DNA of 57,761 bases. Source: Bradyrhizobiaceae bacterium. Lineage in GTDB: Bacteria > Pseudomonadota > Alphaproteobacteria > Rhizobiales > Xanthobacteraceae. Below are positions 42,350-51,420 of this stretch, piece by piece. The stretch lies in assembly GCA_947479905.1 (NCBI GenBank), contig CANKBJ010000006.1, positions 1 to 57,761 of the forward strand, read 5' to 3'. The notes below the pieces were generated by a model. The model was not told the origin of the DNA. It did not search any database and saw only the letters and a program-made list of their open reading frames with translations. Both the position numbers and the translations under genes were made by a program. Each line of letters starts with the position of its first letter. The stretch's first letter is position 1.

Positions 42350-42517
42350 TTTCCGGGCGCCGAACCCGGCCACGTTCCTGCCACATCAAGGCTTTCAAGC
42401 TGTTTCTTGAGACGCCAGCGCCGGCCGTTCTTGCGGGAGCGGCGCAAAAAGGCCATTCTGGATCAAACCTTGGCGGTTCGCACGATCGACGTGCCCCGCT
42501 TCATTGGAGCATCGCCC

Positions 42518-44287
42518 GTGACCTCTTCGAGCTTGTTCCGGTGCCTTGCCGCAGGCACTGCGTTTGCCGCTTTTTTAATCGCGGCGCCGGCGTCCTCGAC
42601 CGCGCAAGCCTCGAAAGAGCGCGGACCGACCGCGCAGGAACTGTCCGGGCTGACCGCATCTGGCAGCTATCTCGCCGCCCGCCACGCCGGTCAGCAGCGC
42701 GACGCCATCGCGGCGGCGGCTTACTACCGCAACGCGCTGCGGCGCGATCCGAAAAACGGCGAACTGCTAGACCGCGCATTTTTGTCATATCTGGTCGGCG
42801 GCAATATCGACGAAGCGGTGAAATTCGCCGAAACGGTGGCGCAGGCCGACAAATCCGAGCGCGTTGCCCGGCTGGTGCTTGGCGTCAACGGCATCAAGCT
42901 GGCCAAATATCCCGCCGCCCGCAAGGATCTGGCGCTGTCGATCCGCGGTCCGATCACCGACCTGACCGCGACATTGCTCACCGCCTGGAGCCTCGCCGGT
43001 GGCGGCGACAGCAAAGGCGCCATCGCCGCCATCGACCGGCTCACCGGTCCGGACTGGTATGCTATCTTCAAGGATCTGCATGCCGGCATGATCTATGAGT
43101 CCGCCGGCAACAAGGTCGAGGCCGGCAAACGCTTCGAGCGTGCCTACAAGCTCGACTCGTCGGCGCTGCGCGTCGTCGAGGCCTATGGCAGCTGGCTGTC
43201 GCGCAACCGTCCGCCGGCCGAGGCGCTCGCCGTGTTCGAGGCCTTCGACAAGGTTCTGCCGCGCCACCCGCTGGTGACGCAGGCAATGGACAAACTGAAA
43301 GCCGGCGAGAAATTGCCGCCGCTGGTCTCCGGCATCCAGGCCGGCGCGGCGGAAGCGCTGTACGGCCTCGGCGCCTCGCTCGGCCGCCGCGGCGGCGAGG
43401 ACCTCGGCCTGGTCTATCTGCAACTGTCGCTGCATCTGGTGCCCAACCATGCGCTGGCGCTGCTGTCGCTTGCCGATCTCTATGAATCGCTGAAGAAGCC
43501 CGAGATGGCGATCGCGGTCTATGAGCGCGTGCCGGCCAGTTCGCCGCTGCATCGTAACGCCGCGATCCAGATGGCGTCCGATCTCGACGCGCTCGATCGC
43601 GGCGATGAGGCGGAGAAGCAGCTTGCCGCCATCATCGCGCAGGATCCGAAAGACAGCGAAGCCATCATGGCGCTCGGCAACGTCCAGCGCGGGCACAAGA
43701 AGTTCGCCGAATGCGCCGAGTCCTACAGCAAAGGCATCGCGCTGATCGCCAAGCCCGACAAGTCGAACTGGGTCAGCTTCTATTTCCGCGGCATCTGCTA
43801 TGAACGCTCGAAACAGTGGGCCAAGGCGGAAGCCGATCTGAAACTGGCGCTCGAACTCTCGCCCGATCAGCCGCACGTCCTCAATTATCTCGGCTATTCG
43901 TGGATCGATCAGGGCATCAACCTCGACGAAGGCATGGCCATGATCAAGAAGGCCGTGCAGCAGCGTCCCGACGACGGCTATATCGTCGATTCACTCGGCT
44001 GGGCTTACTATCGGCTCGGCAATTACGCCGACGCCACCGCGCAGCTCGAACGCGCCATCGGCCTCAAGCCGGAAGATCCGACCATCAACGACCATCTCGG
44101 CGATGCCTACTGGCGCGTCGGCCGCACGCTGGAAGCCAATTTCCAGTGGGCGCATGCGCGCGACCTCAAGCCGGATCCGGAAGAACTGCCGAAGATTCTG
44201 GAAAAGCTTGAGAAGGGCCTGCCGGACGACACCACGTCGACGGCCAAGGCCGGCGACAAGCCGGCAACGAAACCCAATGGCGGTTAA
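42518..44287 (+). CDS. tetratricopeptide repeat protein, exported
   Basis: The 589-residue protein has a signal peptide-like start (LFRCLAAGTAFAAFLIAAPA) and at least eight TPR-like repeats from about residue 50 to 560, for instance AAYYRNALRRDPKNGELLDR, ALGNVQRGHKKFAECAESYS, and HVLNYLGYSWIDQGINLDEG. The translation start is a GTG at 42518 behind GGAG; the frame is open further upstream but lacks a ribosome site. It overlaps nothing, and ispE starts directly after its stop. Relatives of this type lie upstream of ispE in many Rhizobiales. Function unknown, probably a protein-protein scaffold in the envelope. Confidence 0.85.
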   Translation: MTSSSLFRCLAAGTAFAAFLIAAPASSTAQASKERGPTAQELSGLTASGSYLAARHAGQQRDAIAAAAYYRNALRRDPKNGELLDRAFLSYLVGGNIDEAVKFAETVAQADKSERVARLVLGVNGIKLAKYPAARKDLALSIRGPITDLTATLLTAWSLAGGGDSKGAIAAIDRLTGPDWYAIFKDLHAGMIYESAGNKVEAGKRFERAYKLDSSALRVVEAYGSWLSRNRPPAEALAVFEAFDKVLPRHPLVTQAMDKLKAGEKLPPLVSGIQAGAAEALYGLGASLGRRGGEDLGLVYLQLSLHLVPNHALALLSLADLYESLKKPEMAIAVYERVPASSPLHRNAAIQMASDLDALDRGDEAEKQLAAIIAQDPKDSEAIMALGNVQRGHKKFAECAESYSKGIALIAKPDKSNWVSFYFRGICYERSKQWAKAEADLKLALELSPDQPHVLNYLGYSWIDQGINLDEGMAMIKKAVQQRPDDGYIVDSLGWAYYRLGNYADATAQLERAIGLKPEDPTINDHLGDAYWRVGRTLEANFQWAHARDLKPDPEELPKILEKLEKGLPDDTTSTAKAGDKPATKPNGG

Positions 44288-45160
44288 GTGACGACTGCCA
44301 TCGTCGAGCAGGCGCGCGCCAAGATCAACCTGACCCTGCGCGTTAACGGCCGCCGCGCCGACGGCTATCACGACCTGGAAAGCATGGTCGTGTTCGCCGA
44401 TCTTGCCGACACACTTTCCTTCGAGCCGGCTGACGAGACCACGCTCGGCGTCACCGGTCCTTATGCGGCGGCAAGCGGCGCCACCGCCGACAATCTGGTG
44501 CTCAAAACCTATCGCGCTTTGGCGGCGAATGTCGCCGGATTGAAAGGCGGGCGCTTCGTTCTCGACAAGCAATTGCCGGTGGCGGCCGGAATCGGCGGCG
44601 GCTCGGCGGACGCGGCGGCGGCCTTGCGCCATCTCGCGCGCGTCAACGGCATCGCGTTCGACGATGCGCGGCTCATGCTGGCGGCCTTGCGCACCGGCGC
44701 CGACGTGCCGGTGTGCCTCGCTTCGCGCGCCTGCATCATGACCGGCGTCGGCGAGCGTCTGTCTCCGCCGCTGCGCTTGCCGGCGCTTCATGCCGTACTG
44801 GTCAATCCGGGGGTGCCTTTGGCGACGCGCGACGTCTTCGCGGCGTACAAGGGGGGCAGTCAGGAGCACGCGCTGTCGCCGCAGGCGGTGCCGCACGAAT
44901 TCGCCGCGCTGATCGACTATCTCGGCGCGCACGGCAACGATCTCACCGATGCGGCGATTATCCGCGCCCCGGCGGTGGCCGATGTGCTTGCCGCATTGCG
45001 CGCTTCACCCGGTGCGCGGCTGGCGCGCATGTCCGGCTCAGGCTCGACCTGTTTCGCGCTGTTTGCGACCGCGGACGAAGCCAAAACGGCGGCCTCGCAT
45101 CTTGCCGGAGCGTATCGGCCGTGGTGGGTGGCGCCGGTGGTTTTAGGCCCGCGCACTTGA
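44288..45160 (+). CDS. ispE: 4-diphosphocytidyl-2-C-methyl-D-erythritol kinase
   Basis: IspE phosphorylates CDP-methylerythritol in the non-mevalonate isoprenoid pathway. The 290-residue GHMP kinase has ARAKINLTLRVNGRRADGYH (9-28) with the active Lys and the ATP loop LPVAAGIGGGSADAAAAL (95-112), plus a late GSGSTCFALF. The GTG start at 44288 follows the TPR stop at once (TAAGTG). It provides precursors for the polyprenyl synthase encoded further down on the opposite strand. Confidence 0.95.
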   Translation: MTTAIVEQARAKINLTLRVNGRRADGYHDLESMVVFADLADTLSFEPADETTLGVTGPYAAASGATADNLVLKTYRALAANVAGLKGGRFVLDKQLPVAAGIGGGSADAAAALRHLARVNGIAFDDARLMLAALRTGADVPVCLASRACIMTGVGERLSPPLRLPALHAVLVNPGVPLATRDVFAAYKGGSQEHALSPQAVPHEFAALIDYLGAHGNDLTDAAIIRAPAVADVLAALRASPGARLARMSGSGSTCFALFATADEAKTAASHLAGAYRPWWVAPVVLGPRT

Positions 45161-45212
45161 AATTGCCAGCATTGCGCGTAAATGTCCGGCACGGCCTGAA
45201 CAGGAGATCGAT

Positions 45213-45500
45213 ATGAACGTTCGCTGGTTGATGCTGGGGATTGCCGGACTGGGACTGGCGCTTGGCACGATCGCCGCCGATCCCGCTCAGGCGCGCGCGC
45301 GGCACAAGGTGCCAGCTGGATGCGTCGTCAACCGGCCGCTGCCGTTTTCATGGGAGCGGTTCTTCTCCAACGGCCCGCCGCGGCCGAATGGCTGTGCGCC
45401 GGCGGTGATCGAACACGGCGTCTATATCGGTCAGGACCCCGACCCGAATATCCGCGCCCAGCTTCGCCGCGATCCCCGCACCGGATTTGTCGAATACTAA
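45213..45500 (+). CDS. small exported hypothetical protein
   Basis: The 95-residue protein has a clear signal peptide (LMLGIAGLGLALGTIAADPAQA) and a short basic, proline-rich mature part with two cysteines (VPAGCVVNRP and PPRPNGCAPA) that could form a disulfide. The end, IRAQLRRDPRTGFVEY, resembles the tail of the 67-residue protein at 53605 (LRRDPRTGEYRP), a small coincidence or a shared motif. A good AGGAGAT ribosome site precedes the ATG. No family is recognised. Confidence 0.65.
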   Translation: MNVRWLMLGIAGLGLALGTIAADPAQARARHKVPAGCVVNRPLPFSWERFFSNGPPRPNGCAPAVIEHGVYIGQDPDPNIRAQLRRDPRTGFVEY

Positions 45501-45501
45501 G

Positions 45502-46497
45502 TTAATCCGGTTGGATACCCGCGCCCTCGACGACCGCGCGCCAGCGCGCAATGTCGGTCAGCACGAAGTCGTTGAATTCCTTACCGCCCATGACGACAGC
45601 GTCGCCGCCGCCGTTTCGGATCTTGCTTTGCAACGCCGGTTCGGCGGCAGCTTTTGTTGCCGCAGCCGCGAGTTGCGCGACGATCGCCGGCGGCGTCGCG
45701 GCGGGCGCGAACAGCCCGGTCCACATCGCGGCGGCGTAGCCGGGGACGCCGGCTTCCGCCACGGTCGGCACACCGGGCGCCATGCTGCTGCGCTGCGGGC
45801 TGGTAATCGCCAATGCGCGCACCGTGCCGGCATTCATCTGCGGCAACGCAGTTGTGATCGGCGAGAACATAGCATCGATGCGGCCGCCCATCACATCGGT
45901 GATCGATTCAAGCGAGCCTTTGTAGAAGATCGTCTGGACTTTGATGCCGGCCTTCTGTTGCAGCATCTCGACCGCGAGATGCGTGCCGGTGCCCTTGCCG
46001 GTCGCCGCGATATTGATCTTGCCTGGATTGGCCTTGGCGTAATCGATCAGTTCCTTGACATTCTTTGCCGGAAAATCCGGCCGCACGATCAGGATGAAGG
46101 GCGTCGAGGCGATCATTGCAACGGGCCGGAAATCCTTCACGACGTCGAACGGCAATGATTTGAACAGAGCCGGGTTCATCGTATTAGCGTTGGTCGCCAG
46201 CAGCAGCGTGTAGCCATCGCCGCTCGCCGTGGCGACAGCCGTGCTGGCGATATTGGTGCTGGCGCCCGGCCGGTTTTCGACCACGAAAGTCGTGCCGAGC
46301 GATTTCTCCAGTTCGTTCGCCATCCAGCGGGCCGTGAGATCGGTAAAGGAACCCGCAGGCATGCCGACGACGATATGCACCGGCTTGTTCGGATAGGCAT
46401 TCTGCGCCGCCACCGGCTGCGCGAGCGAAGGCGCCGACAACAGCAAAACCGTGGCGGCGAGTGTACGCGCCGAAGCGCCGAACCTCGATAGCGTCAT
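45502..46497 (-). CDS. Bug family periplasmic substrate-binding protein
   Basis: The 331-residue precursor has a Sec signal peptide (AATVLLLSAPSLAQPVAAQ), then YPNKPVHIVVGMPAGSFTDL and FVVENRPGASTNIASTAVAT, the Bug/TctC signatures. Later INIAATGKGTGTHLAVEMLQ and IDAMFSPITTALPQMNAGTV support it. The ATG follows GGGAG. No TctAB permease is present. It lies 48 bp downstream of the GlcG-like gene on the same strand, so the two are likely co-transcribed; they may serve uptake or use of one carboxylate. Confidence 0.9.
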   Translation of the reverse strand: MTLSRFGASARTLAATVLLLSAPSLAQPVAAQNAYPNKPVHIVVGMPAGSFTDLTARWMANELEKSLGTTFVVENRPGASTNIASTAVATASGDGYTLLLATNANTMNPALFKSLPFDVVKDFRPVAMIASTPFILIVRPDFPAKNVKELIDYAKANPGKINIAATGKGTGTHLAVEMLQQKAGIKVQTIFYKGSLESITDVMGGRIDAMFSPITTALPQMNAGTVRALAITSPQRSSMAPGVPTVAEAGVPGYAAAMWTGLFAPAATPPAIVAQLAAAATKAAAEPALQSKIRNGGGDAVVMGGKEFNDFVLTDIARWRAVVEGAGIQPD

Positions 46498-46545
46498 GAC
46501 ATTTACTCCCGATTATGTTTCTTGTTCCGGCGATTGGCCGCCGTT

Positions 46546-47070
46546 TTATAGCTTGCGGTCGTTCAGCCCGATCGACGCATAAATCTCGTTGATGTGCGCT
46601 TTCACGCTCTCCGGCGTGTCGTCTTTTTCCGGCGCCTTCTGCCAGCCGGCCTTAAGGCGGGCATATTCGGAAATCTCGTCGTCCTGCTGCGACGTCGGGC
46701 CGCAGACGCCATAGGCGCCGACCAGTTCATTGCCCATGAAGATCGGCGCGCAGCCGCCGGACACATAGACCTTGCCGCCGGTGATGACAGATGCGTTGAT
46801 CATGAGCTGCGGGTTGCGCTCCTGGAACCATTTCTGGATGACCTTGCCGTCGGGAAAGCGCGGGCTGACCGCGCGGAACGCGCAGCAGGTGAACGCCTTG
46901 GCAATGGCGAAGTCGGGCAGGATAAAGCCGGCGCCGTCCATGCGTTCGAGAGCGATCACGTGCCCTTCCGGTCCGACGACCGCCGAACAGACGCTGACGC
47001 CTATTTCATTGGATTTTTCAACGACGGCGTCGAAGAACCGACGGCAGTCGGCGAGGCGCAGCCTGCTCAT
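46546..47070 (-). CDS. GlcG/HbpS family (DUF336) protein
   Basis: The 174-residue protein is of the GlcG/PduO-C/HbpS family: VSVCSAVVGPEGHVIALERM (26-45), DFAIAKAFTCCAF (53-65), GKVYVSGGCAPIFMGNELVG and GAYGVCGPTSQQDDE. Members bind haem or cobalamin-like cofactors, or accompany glycolate and diol metabolism; the true ligand here is unknown. Four Cys residues are unusual for the family and could be structural. The gene precedes the Bug protein in the same direction, and a GGGAAACG ribosome site lies before the ATG. Confidence 0.85.
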   Translation of the reverse strand: MSRLRLADCRRFFDAVVEKSNEIGVSVCSAVVGPEGHVIALERMDGAGFILPDFAIAKAFTCCAFRAVSPRFPDGKVIQKWFQERNPQLMINASVITGGKVYVSGGCAPIFMGNELVGAYGVCGPTSQQDDEISEYARLKAGWQKAPEKDDTPESVKAHINEIYASIGLNDRKL

Positions 47071-47178
47071 GGCACGTTTCCCTTGAATGTTTTTTATTCG
47101 CCCGGCGAATGTCGGGCGCGGCTTGGCTACAGCCTACAACGCAAACGCAGCGCGGAGTCATGACGATGCTGCATAGTA

Positions 47179-48189
47179 TCAATGAGCGCGCGCGATGCAG
47201 AACGCCACGGTCTCTTCCAGCGCGGTCTTGATGTCGGAGGCCGGCACCAGCGCCAGCGCATCGGTGGCGATCGCACCGTAGTGCCGCGCGCGCCCGACCG
47301 TATCCTCAATGGCGTGATGCTTGGCCATCAGGCCCATCGCGGTGTCGAGATCGCCGTCATTGACCTCGCCCTTGCCGAGCGTCCGGTTCCAGAAGGCGCG
47401 CTCAGAATCCGAACCGCGCCGGAACGACAGCACCACCGGCAGCGTGATCTTGCCCTCGCGAAAGTCGTCGCCGACATTCTTGCCGAGCTTGGCCGACTTG
47501 CCGCCGTAATCGAGCGCGTCGTCGACAAGCTGGAAGGCGATGCCGAGATTCATGCCGTAGGAGCGGCAGGCGGCGATTTCCGACTTGTCCTTGCCGGCTA
47601 GCACCGGGCCGACTTCGCAGGCGGCGGCGAACAGCTCCGCCGTCTTGGCGCGGATCACCGCCAGGTATTCATCCTCGTTGGTCGCGGTGTTCTTAGCGGC
47701 GCCAAGCTGCATCACCTCGCCTTCGGCGATGACGGCGGCGGCGGACGAGAGAATATCGAGCGCTTGCAGGGAGCCGACTTCGACCATCATCTTGAAGGCT
47801 TGGCCGAGCAGGAAGTCGCCGACCAGGACGCTGGCTTCGTTGCCCCACAGCATGCGCGCCGCCTGTTTGCCGCGCCTCATGTCGCTCTGGTCGACGACGT
47901 CGTCATGCAACAGCGTCGCGGTGTGCAGGAATTCCACCGCCGCCGACAGCTTGATGTGGCCGTCGCCGCTGTAGCCGGACAGCCGCGCCATCGCCAAGGT
48001 CAGCATCGGCCGCAGTCTCTTGCCACCCGACGAAATCAGGTGACTGGCCACTTCCGGGATCATGGTAACGTCGGAGCCGGTGCGCGCCAGGATCGCGGTA
48101 TTGACGCGCTCCATGTCGGGGGCGACCAGTTTGGTCAGCCGCTCGATCGAGGCGGGATGCGGACTTTCAAAGGGTACGACGACGGCCAA
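47179..48189 (-). CDS. long-chain polyprenyl diphosphate synthase
   Basis: The enzyme chains isopentenyl diphosphate onto an allylic primer to make the ubiquinone tail, probably octa- to decaprenyl. The 336-residue product has GGKRLRP (55-61), the first aspartate-rich motif DDVVD (96-100), and the second DDALD (223-227). The chosen start is a TTG at 48189 with GGAG 7 nt before it (MAVVVPFESPHPASIERL); a GTG five codons upstream is possible, and a further in-frame extension to 48330 is rejected. The residues ahead of the first motif are bulky, as expected for long chains. Confidence 0.92.
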   Translation of the reverse strand: MAVVVPFESPHPASIERLTKLVAPDMERVNTAILARTGSDVTMIPEVASHLISSGGKRLRPMLTLAMARLSGYSGDGHIKLSAAVEFLHTATLLHDDVVDQSDMRRGKQAARMLWGNEASVLVGDFLLGQAFKMMVEVGSLQALDILSSAAAVIAEGEVMQLGAAKNTATNEDEYLAVIRAKTAELFAAACEVGPVLAGKDKSEIAACRSYGMNLGIAFQLVDDALDYGGKSAKLGKNVGDDFREGKITLPVVLSFRRGSDSERAFWNRTLGKGEVNDGDLDTAMGLMAKHHAIEDTVGRARHYGAIATDALALVPASDIKTALEETVAFCIARAH

Positions 48190-48241
48190 AACGCCTCTCC
48201 TCACGCCTAAGGGACAAACCGAGCATAGAAACGCTATGATG

Positions 48242-48264
48242 AGCCGGCAAGTGACTTGCCGGCT
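48242..48264. repeat. perfect hairpin between divergent genes
   Basis: Arms AGCCGGCAAG (48242-48251) and CTTGCCGGCT (48255-48264) pair over 10 bp around a TGA loop. A second small stem CATAG-AAACG-CTATG is at 48224-48238. Neither is followed by a T run. They lie between the polyprenyl synthase and GT2 starts, so they may be operators or part of a leader. Confidence 0.6.
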
Positions 48265-48368
48265 GAAAACAAATGACGTGTTGCCGCGCCGGCGACTTGA
48301 TGTAAGAGCAAAGGCTCGCCGGAAACGCAACCCAAGGATGCGGGTTCCGGATAGAGCGAGGGGATCGC

Positions 48369-49358
48369 GTGGCTAAGAGAACGAAAAAGCTGGCAACTGG
48401 GACGGACGCCGGTGACGGCGGGCCCTACAGAATTGCCGTCCTGATCCCTTGCTACAATGAGGAGGTCGCCGTCGCCACGGTGGTGCGGGACTTTCGCGCC
48501 GCTTTGCCGGAAGCGACCATCTTCGTCTTCGACAACAATTCGAGCGACAATACCGCCGCCGTGGCGCGCGCCGCCGGCGCCGAGGTGTTCGAGGAGCGCC
48601 GCCAGGGCAAGGGCTTCGTGGTCCGGCGCATGTTCACCGACGTCGAAGCCGACATCTACGTGCTGGTCGACGGCGACGCGACCTATGACGCGCCCAGCGC
48701 GCGGCGCATGATCGATCGCCTGCTGACCGACCGGCTCGATATGGTCGTCGGCAACCGCGTCGATCAGGAGGTCGCCGCTTACCGCGCCGGCCATCGCGCC
48801 GGCAATTGGCTTTTAACCTACTCGGTCGCCTCGATGTTCGGCAAGACCTTCAGCGACATGCTGTCGGGCTATCGCGTCTTCTCGCGCCGCTTCGTCAAAT
48901 CCTTCCCGATGCTGTCGGGCGGCTTCGAGATCGAAACCGAACTGGTCATTCACGCGCTCGAACTCGGCCTGCCGGTCGCCGAAATCGACACGCCTTATTA
49001 CGCGCGGCCGGAAGGCTCGACCTCCAAGCTCAACACATGGCGCGACGGCTTCCGCATACTGTGGACTATTCTGCAGCTTTACCGCAGCGAGCGCCCGCTG
49101 ATCTTCTTCAGCGTCTTCGCCTATGCGCTGGCGATTCTGGGATTCGGCCTGTCGCTGCCGGTGGTCATCACGTTCTGGGAGTCCGGACTGGTGCCGCGGC
49201 TGCCGACCGCGGTGCTGTCGATGGGGCTTATTGTGATGGCGTTCCTGTCGTTTTCGGTCGGGCTCGTGCTCGACACGGTGACGCGCGGCCGCCGCGAGAT
49301 AAAGCTGCTGGCTTATCTGTCGCTCCGCGCGCCGGGCGAGGAACGGCGCCGGCCCTGA
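48369..49358 (+). CDS. glycosyltransferase family 2, dolichol/undecaprenyl-phosphate type
   Basis: The 329-residue protein has a GT-A domain, with RIAVLIPCYNEEVAVATVVR (21-40), FVFDNNSSDNT, LVDGDATYDAPSARRMID and a late SGGFEIETELVIHA, and two C-terminal membrane helices (about 246-267 and 281-300). That makes it like DPM1/GtrB-type enzymes that load a sugar on a polyprenyl phosphate. The start is a GTG at 48369 behind GAGGGGATC. The convergent polytopic protein directly downstream could be the transferase that uses that lipid-linked sugar; this is inferred from context. Confidence 0.85.
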   Translation: MAKRTKKLATGTDAGDGGPYRIAVLIPCYNEEVAVATVVRDFRAALPEATIFVFDNNSSDNTAAVARAAGAEVFEERRQGKGFVVRRMFTDVEADIYVLVDGDATYDAPSARRMIDRLLTDRLDMVVGNRVDQEVAAYRAGHRAGNWLLTYSVASMFGKTFSDMLSGYRVFSRRFVKSFPMLSGGFEIETELVIHALELGLPVAEIDTPYYARPEGSTSKLNTWRDGFRILWTILQLYRSERPLIFFSVFAYALAILGFGLSLPVVITFWESGLVPRLPTAVLSMGLIVMAFLSFSVGLVLDTVTRGRREIKLLAYLSLRAPGEERRRP

Positions 49359-49361
49359 CCG

Positions 49362-51032
49362 CTATGGCCTCGGACAGGCGGGCAGGCGCTCGACCTTCTG
49401 CGCGTTGTCGTAAAGGCTGCACAGAACCTCAGGCCCCCCAGACTTGAAGAGATGCTTGACCGGCTCCGCCTGGCTGATGACGAGATGGGCGGCGATCAGC
49501 GCGACGCCGGCCGGATAGGCCCATCGGTGCCGCCGCAATTCGGGCACCTGCGCGACCAACAGGGCGGCGGCAATGATGACCAGCGGATCGGTCAACAGGA
49601 AGTATTCCTGCTTGAGGCCGCGCGTCACGCCGATGAGGTCGATGGCCCAGGCCGACAGCATCATGGCGCCGGCCTCGAAGACGACGCGGCGTTCGTTCTT
49701 TCGCCACGCCACAACGAGCGCCACGATCACGAACCATTGCAGAAAGATGGCCGGCCGCGGTGACGAATGAAGAACGAAGGTCATCCGTTCGATGAGGCCT
49801 GTGACCGAATTGAACAGGAAGCCGGCGTGGGCGGCGGAGAAGAGTTGACCGCCGCTGGCGAGTTCGGGATTCGATCCGACCGCGAACAGGTACATCAGTT
49901 CCAGCGGATGGAAGAGGATCATCACGTTGTTTGTGCTGTAGCGCACATAGAGCGCCAGCAGCCCGATCACGCAGCCGGCTACCGCCGCGCAGGCCGACGT
50001 CAGCGCTTCCGGCGCCGATACGCGCCACACGATGGCATAGGCCACCATGCCGCCGGCGAGCCAGAGCGCGACGATGCTCCAATAGGCGGGGGCGTCGAGG
50101 GCGAGCTGCGGCAGGCCGAGCCGTATGGCGCCGTTGGCCGCGAGGCCGGTCGCGAGTATGCCGCGCGCGAGATAGATGCCGACCCCGGCCAGCGTCGCAA
50201 CCGTCGCCAGCATTGCCCAGCGCCGGCGTCCGCCCGTCCAGAAACGGGACGGGGTCGCGGTGGCGGAAGGACCGAACGGCAGCAGCAAGACGGGGAGGGC
50301 GCAGATCAGGAACAGGATATGAATTTTATTTTGCAGTGCCAGCGTGATCGCCAGGCTGGCGCCGCCGATCAGAAGCGGACGCCACGGTCGCGGTCCGCGT
50401 TTGGCGGCGATCAGCAGGATCAGCAGCGCGGTATAGAACAGCCCGGCCGCCAGCAGTTCGGTACGCACGATCCGCATCTGCATCGCCATGCCGCCCGAGA
50501 AGGCGAGCAGAAATCCGCCGAAGGCCGCCACTCGCCAGTCGCGCACCAAAGTCCGCAACAGATACGAAAACGTAACGACGAAGCCGACCGCGAAGATGAG
50601 CGACAGCACGCGGCCTGCCTTGGTGGCGTTAGTCCAGGCGGCGGTGAAGCCTTCGCTGAGCGCGCCCGGCGGCAGGGCCGTCAGCGCGTGAACCTGCAGG
50701 ATACCGATCTCGTGCAGCGCCTTCAGCCAGCCGGCCAGAAGCACGATGGAGAGATAGCCCGGATGCTCGGAATATTCCTGCGGCAGTCCAGCGTTCAGCA
50801 GAAAACCGTTATAGACAATCCAAAAGTCCATATCGGCGATGCGCCAATAGGGATACCAGAAGCCGGCTATCAGGAACGACGACAGCATGCCGCCACAGAT
50901 GACCAAAAGCTCGCCGTGCCACTGAAGTGTAACGAGCCGGCGAAACGGATCCCCCGCTCCAATCGTGGAAACGGTATTGTATAACGACGGCGCGTTTATC
51001 GGCGGCAATTTTGACGAGGCATGTTCGCCCAC
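49362..51032 (-). CDS. polytopic membrane protein, GT-C glycosyltransferase-like
   Basis: The 556-residue protein has about twelve membrane helices. The region after the first helix, WRIADMDFWIVYNGFLLNAG and LPQEYSEHPGYLSIVLLAGW, has the acidic loop and the pattern expected of GT-C enzymes, but I cannot assign a specific family. The start is GTG at 51032 with AGGA upstream; the 150 bp before it are AT-rich compared with the window. It is convergent with the GT2 gene with 3 bp between stops. A role in transferring a lipid-linked sugar is inferred only. Confidence 0.6.
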   Translation of the reverse strand: MGEHASSKLPPINAPSLYNTVSTIGAGDPFRRLVTLQWHGELLVICGGMLSSFLIAGFWYPYWRIADMDFWIVYNGFLLNAGLPQEYSEHPGYLSIVLLAGWLKALHEIGILQVHALTALPPGALSEGFTAAWTNATKAGRVLSLIFAVGFVVTFSYLLRTLVRDWRVAAFGGFLLAFSGGMAMQMRIVRTELLAAGLFYTALLILLIAAKRGPRPWRPLLIGGASLAITLALQNKIHILFLICALPVLLLPFGPSATATPSRFWTGGRRRWAMLATVATLAGVGIYLARGILATGLAANGAIRLGLPQLALDAPAYWSIVALWLAGGMVAYAIVWRVSAPEALTSACAAVAGCVIGLLALYVRYSTNNVMILFHPLELMYLFAVGSNPELASGGQLFSAAHAGFLFNSVTGLIERMTFVLHSSPRPAIFLQWFVIVALVVAWRKNERRVVFEAGAMMLSAWAIDLIGVTRGLKQEYFLLTDPLVIIAAALLVAQVPELRRHRWAYPAGVALIAAHLVISQAEPVKHLFKSGGPEVLCSLYDNAQKVERLPACPRP

Positions 51033-51183
51033 GGGTCGTCCTAATAAAAAGAAATATCAATCTCGTTCAGAATACTGTTTATAGCCCAGCCATTGAAAAC
51101 TATACAACCATACAGTAACGCGGCGCCGAAGATACCTAAAAAGGGCACAGTGCCATCACGCTCCGTTCAGTGGAAAATCGCTA

Positions 51184-51420
51184 ATGCGTGAACTGGTTCG
51201 CACCAACGACATGGTTCTGATTTCGGCGGTCGGCTCCTTGCTCGACGGCGCCGGCATCCGGCATCTGGTGTTCGATCAGAACATGAGTGTGCTGGAAGGC
51301 TCGCTCGGCATGTTACCGCGCCGTATTCTGGTGGCCGAGAACGATGTCGCCGCCGCCCGCAGTCTGCTCACCGACGCCGGCCTGGCGCACGAGTTGCTCC
51401 CCCAAGAAGCGGACCGATGA
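51184..51420 (+). CDS. DUF2007 domain protein
   Basis: The 78-residue protein MRELVRTNDMVLISAVGSLL continues with LDGAGIRHLVFDQNMSVLEG and ILVAENDVAAARSLLTDAGL, the DUF2007 (putative signal transducing) fold of one beta-alpha-beta unit. No catalytic residues are visible. It overlaps the methyltransferase start by 4 bp (ATGA), so the pair is co-translated. An AT-rich gap separates it from the GT-C-like gene. Confidence 0.85.
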   Translation: MRELVRTNDMVLISAVGSLLDGAGIRHLVFDQNMSVLEGSLGMLPRRILVAENDVAAARSLLTDAGLAHELLPQEADR

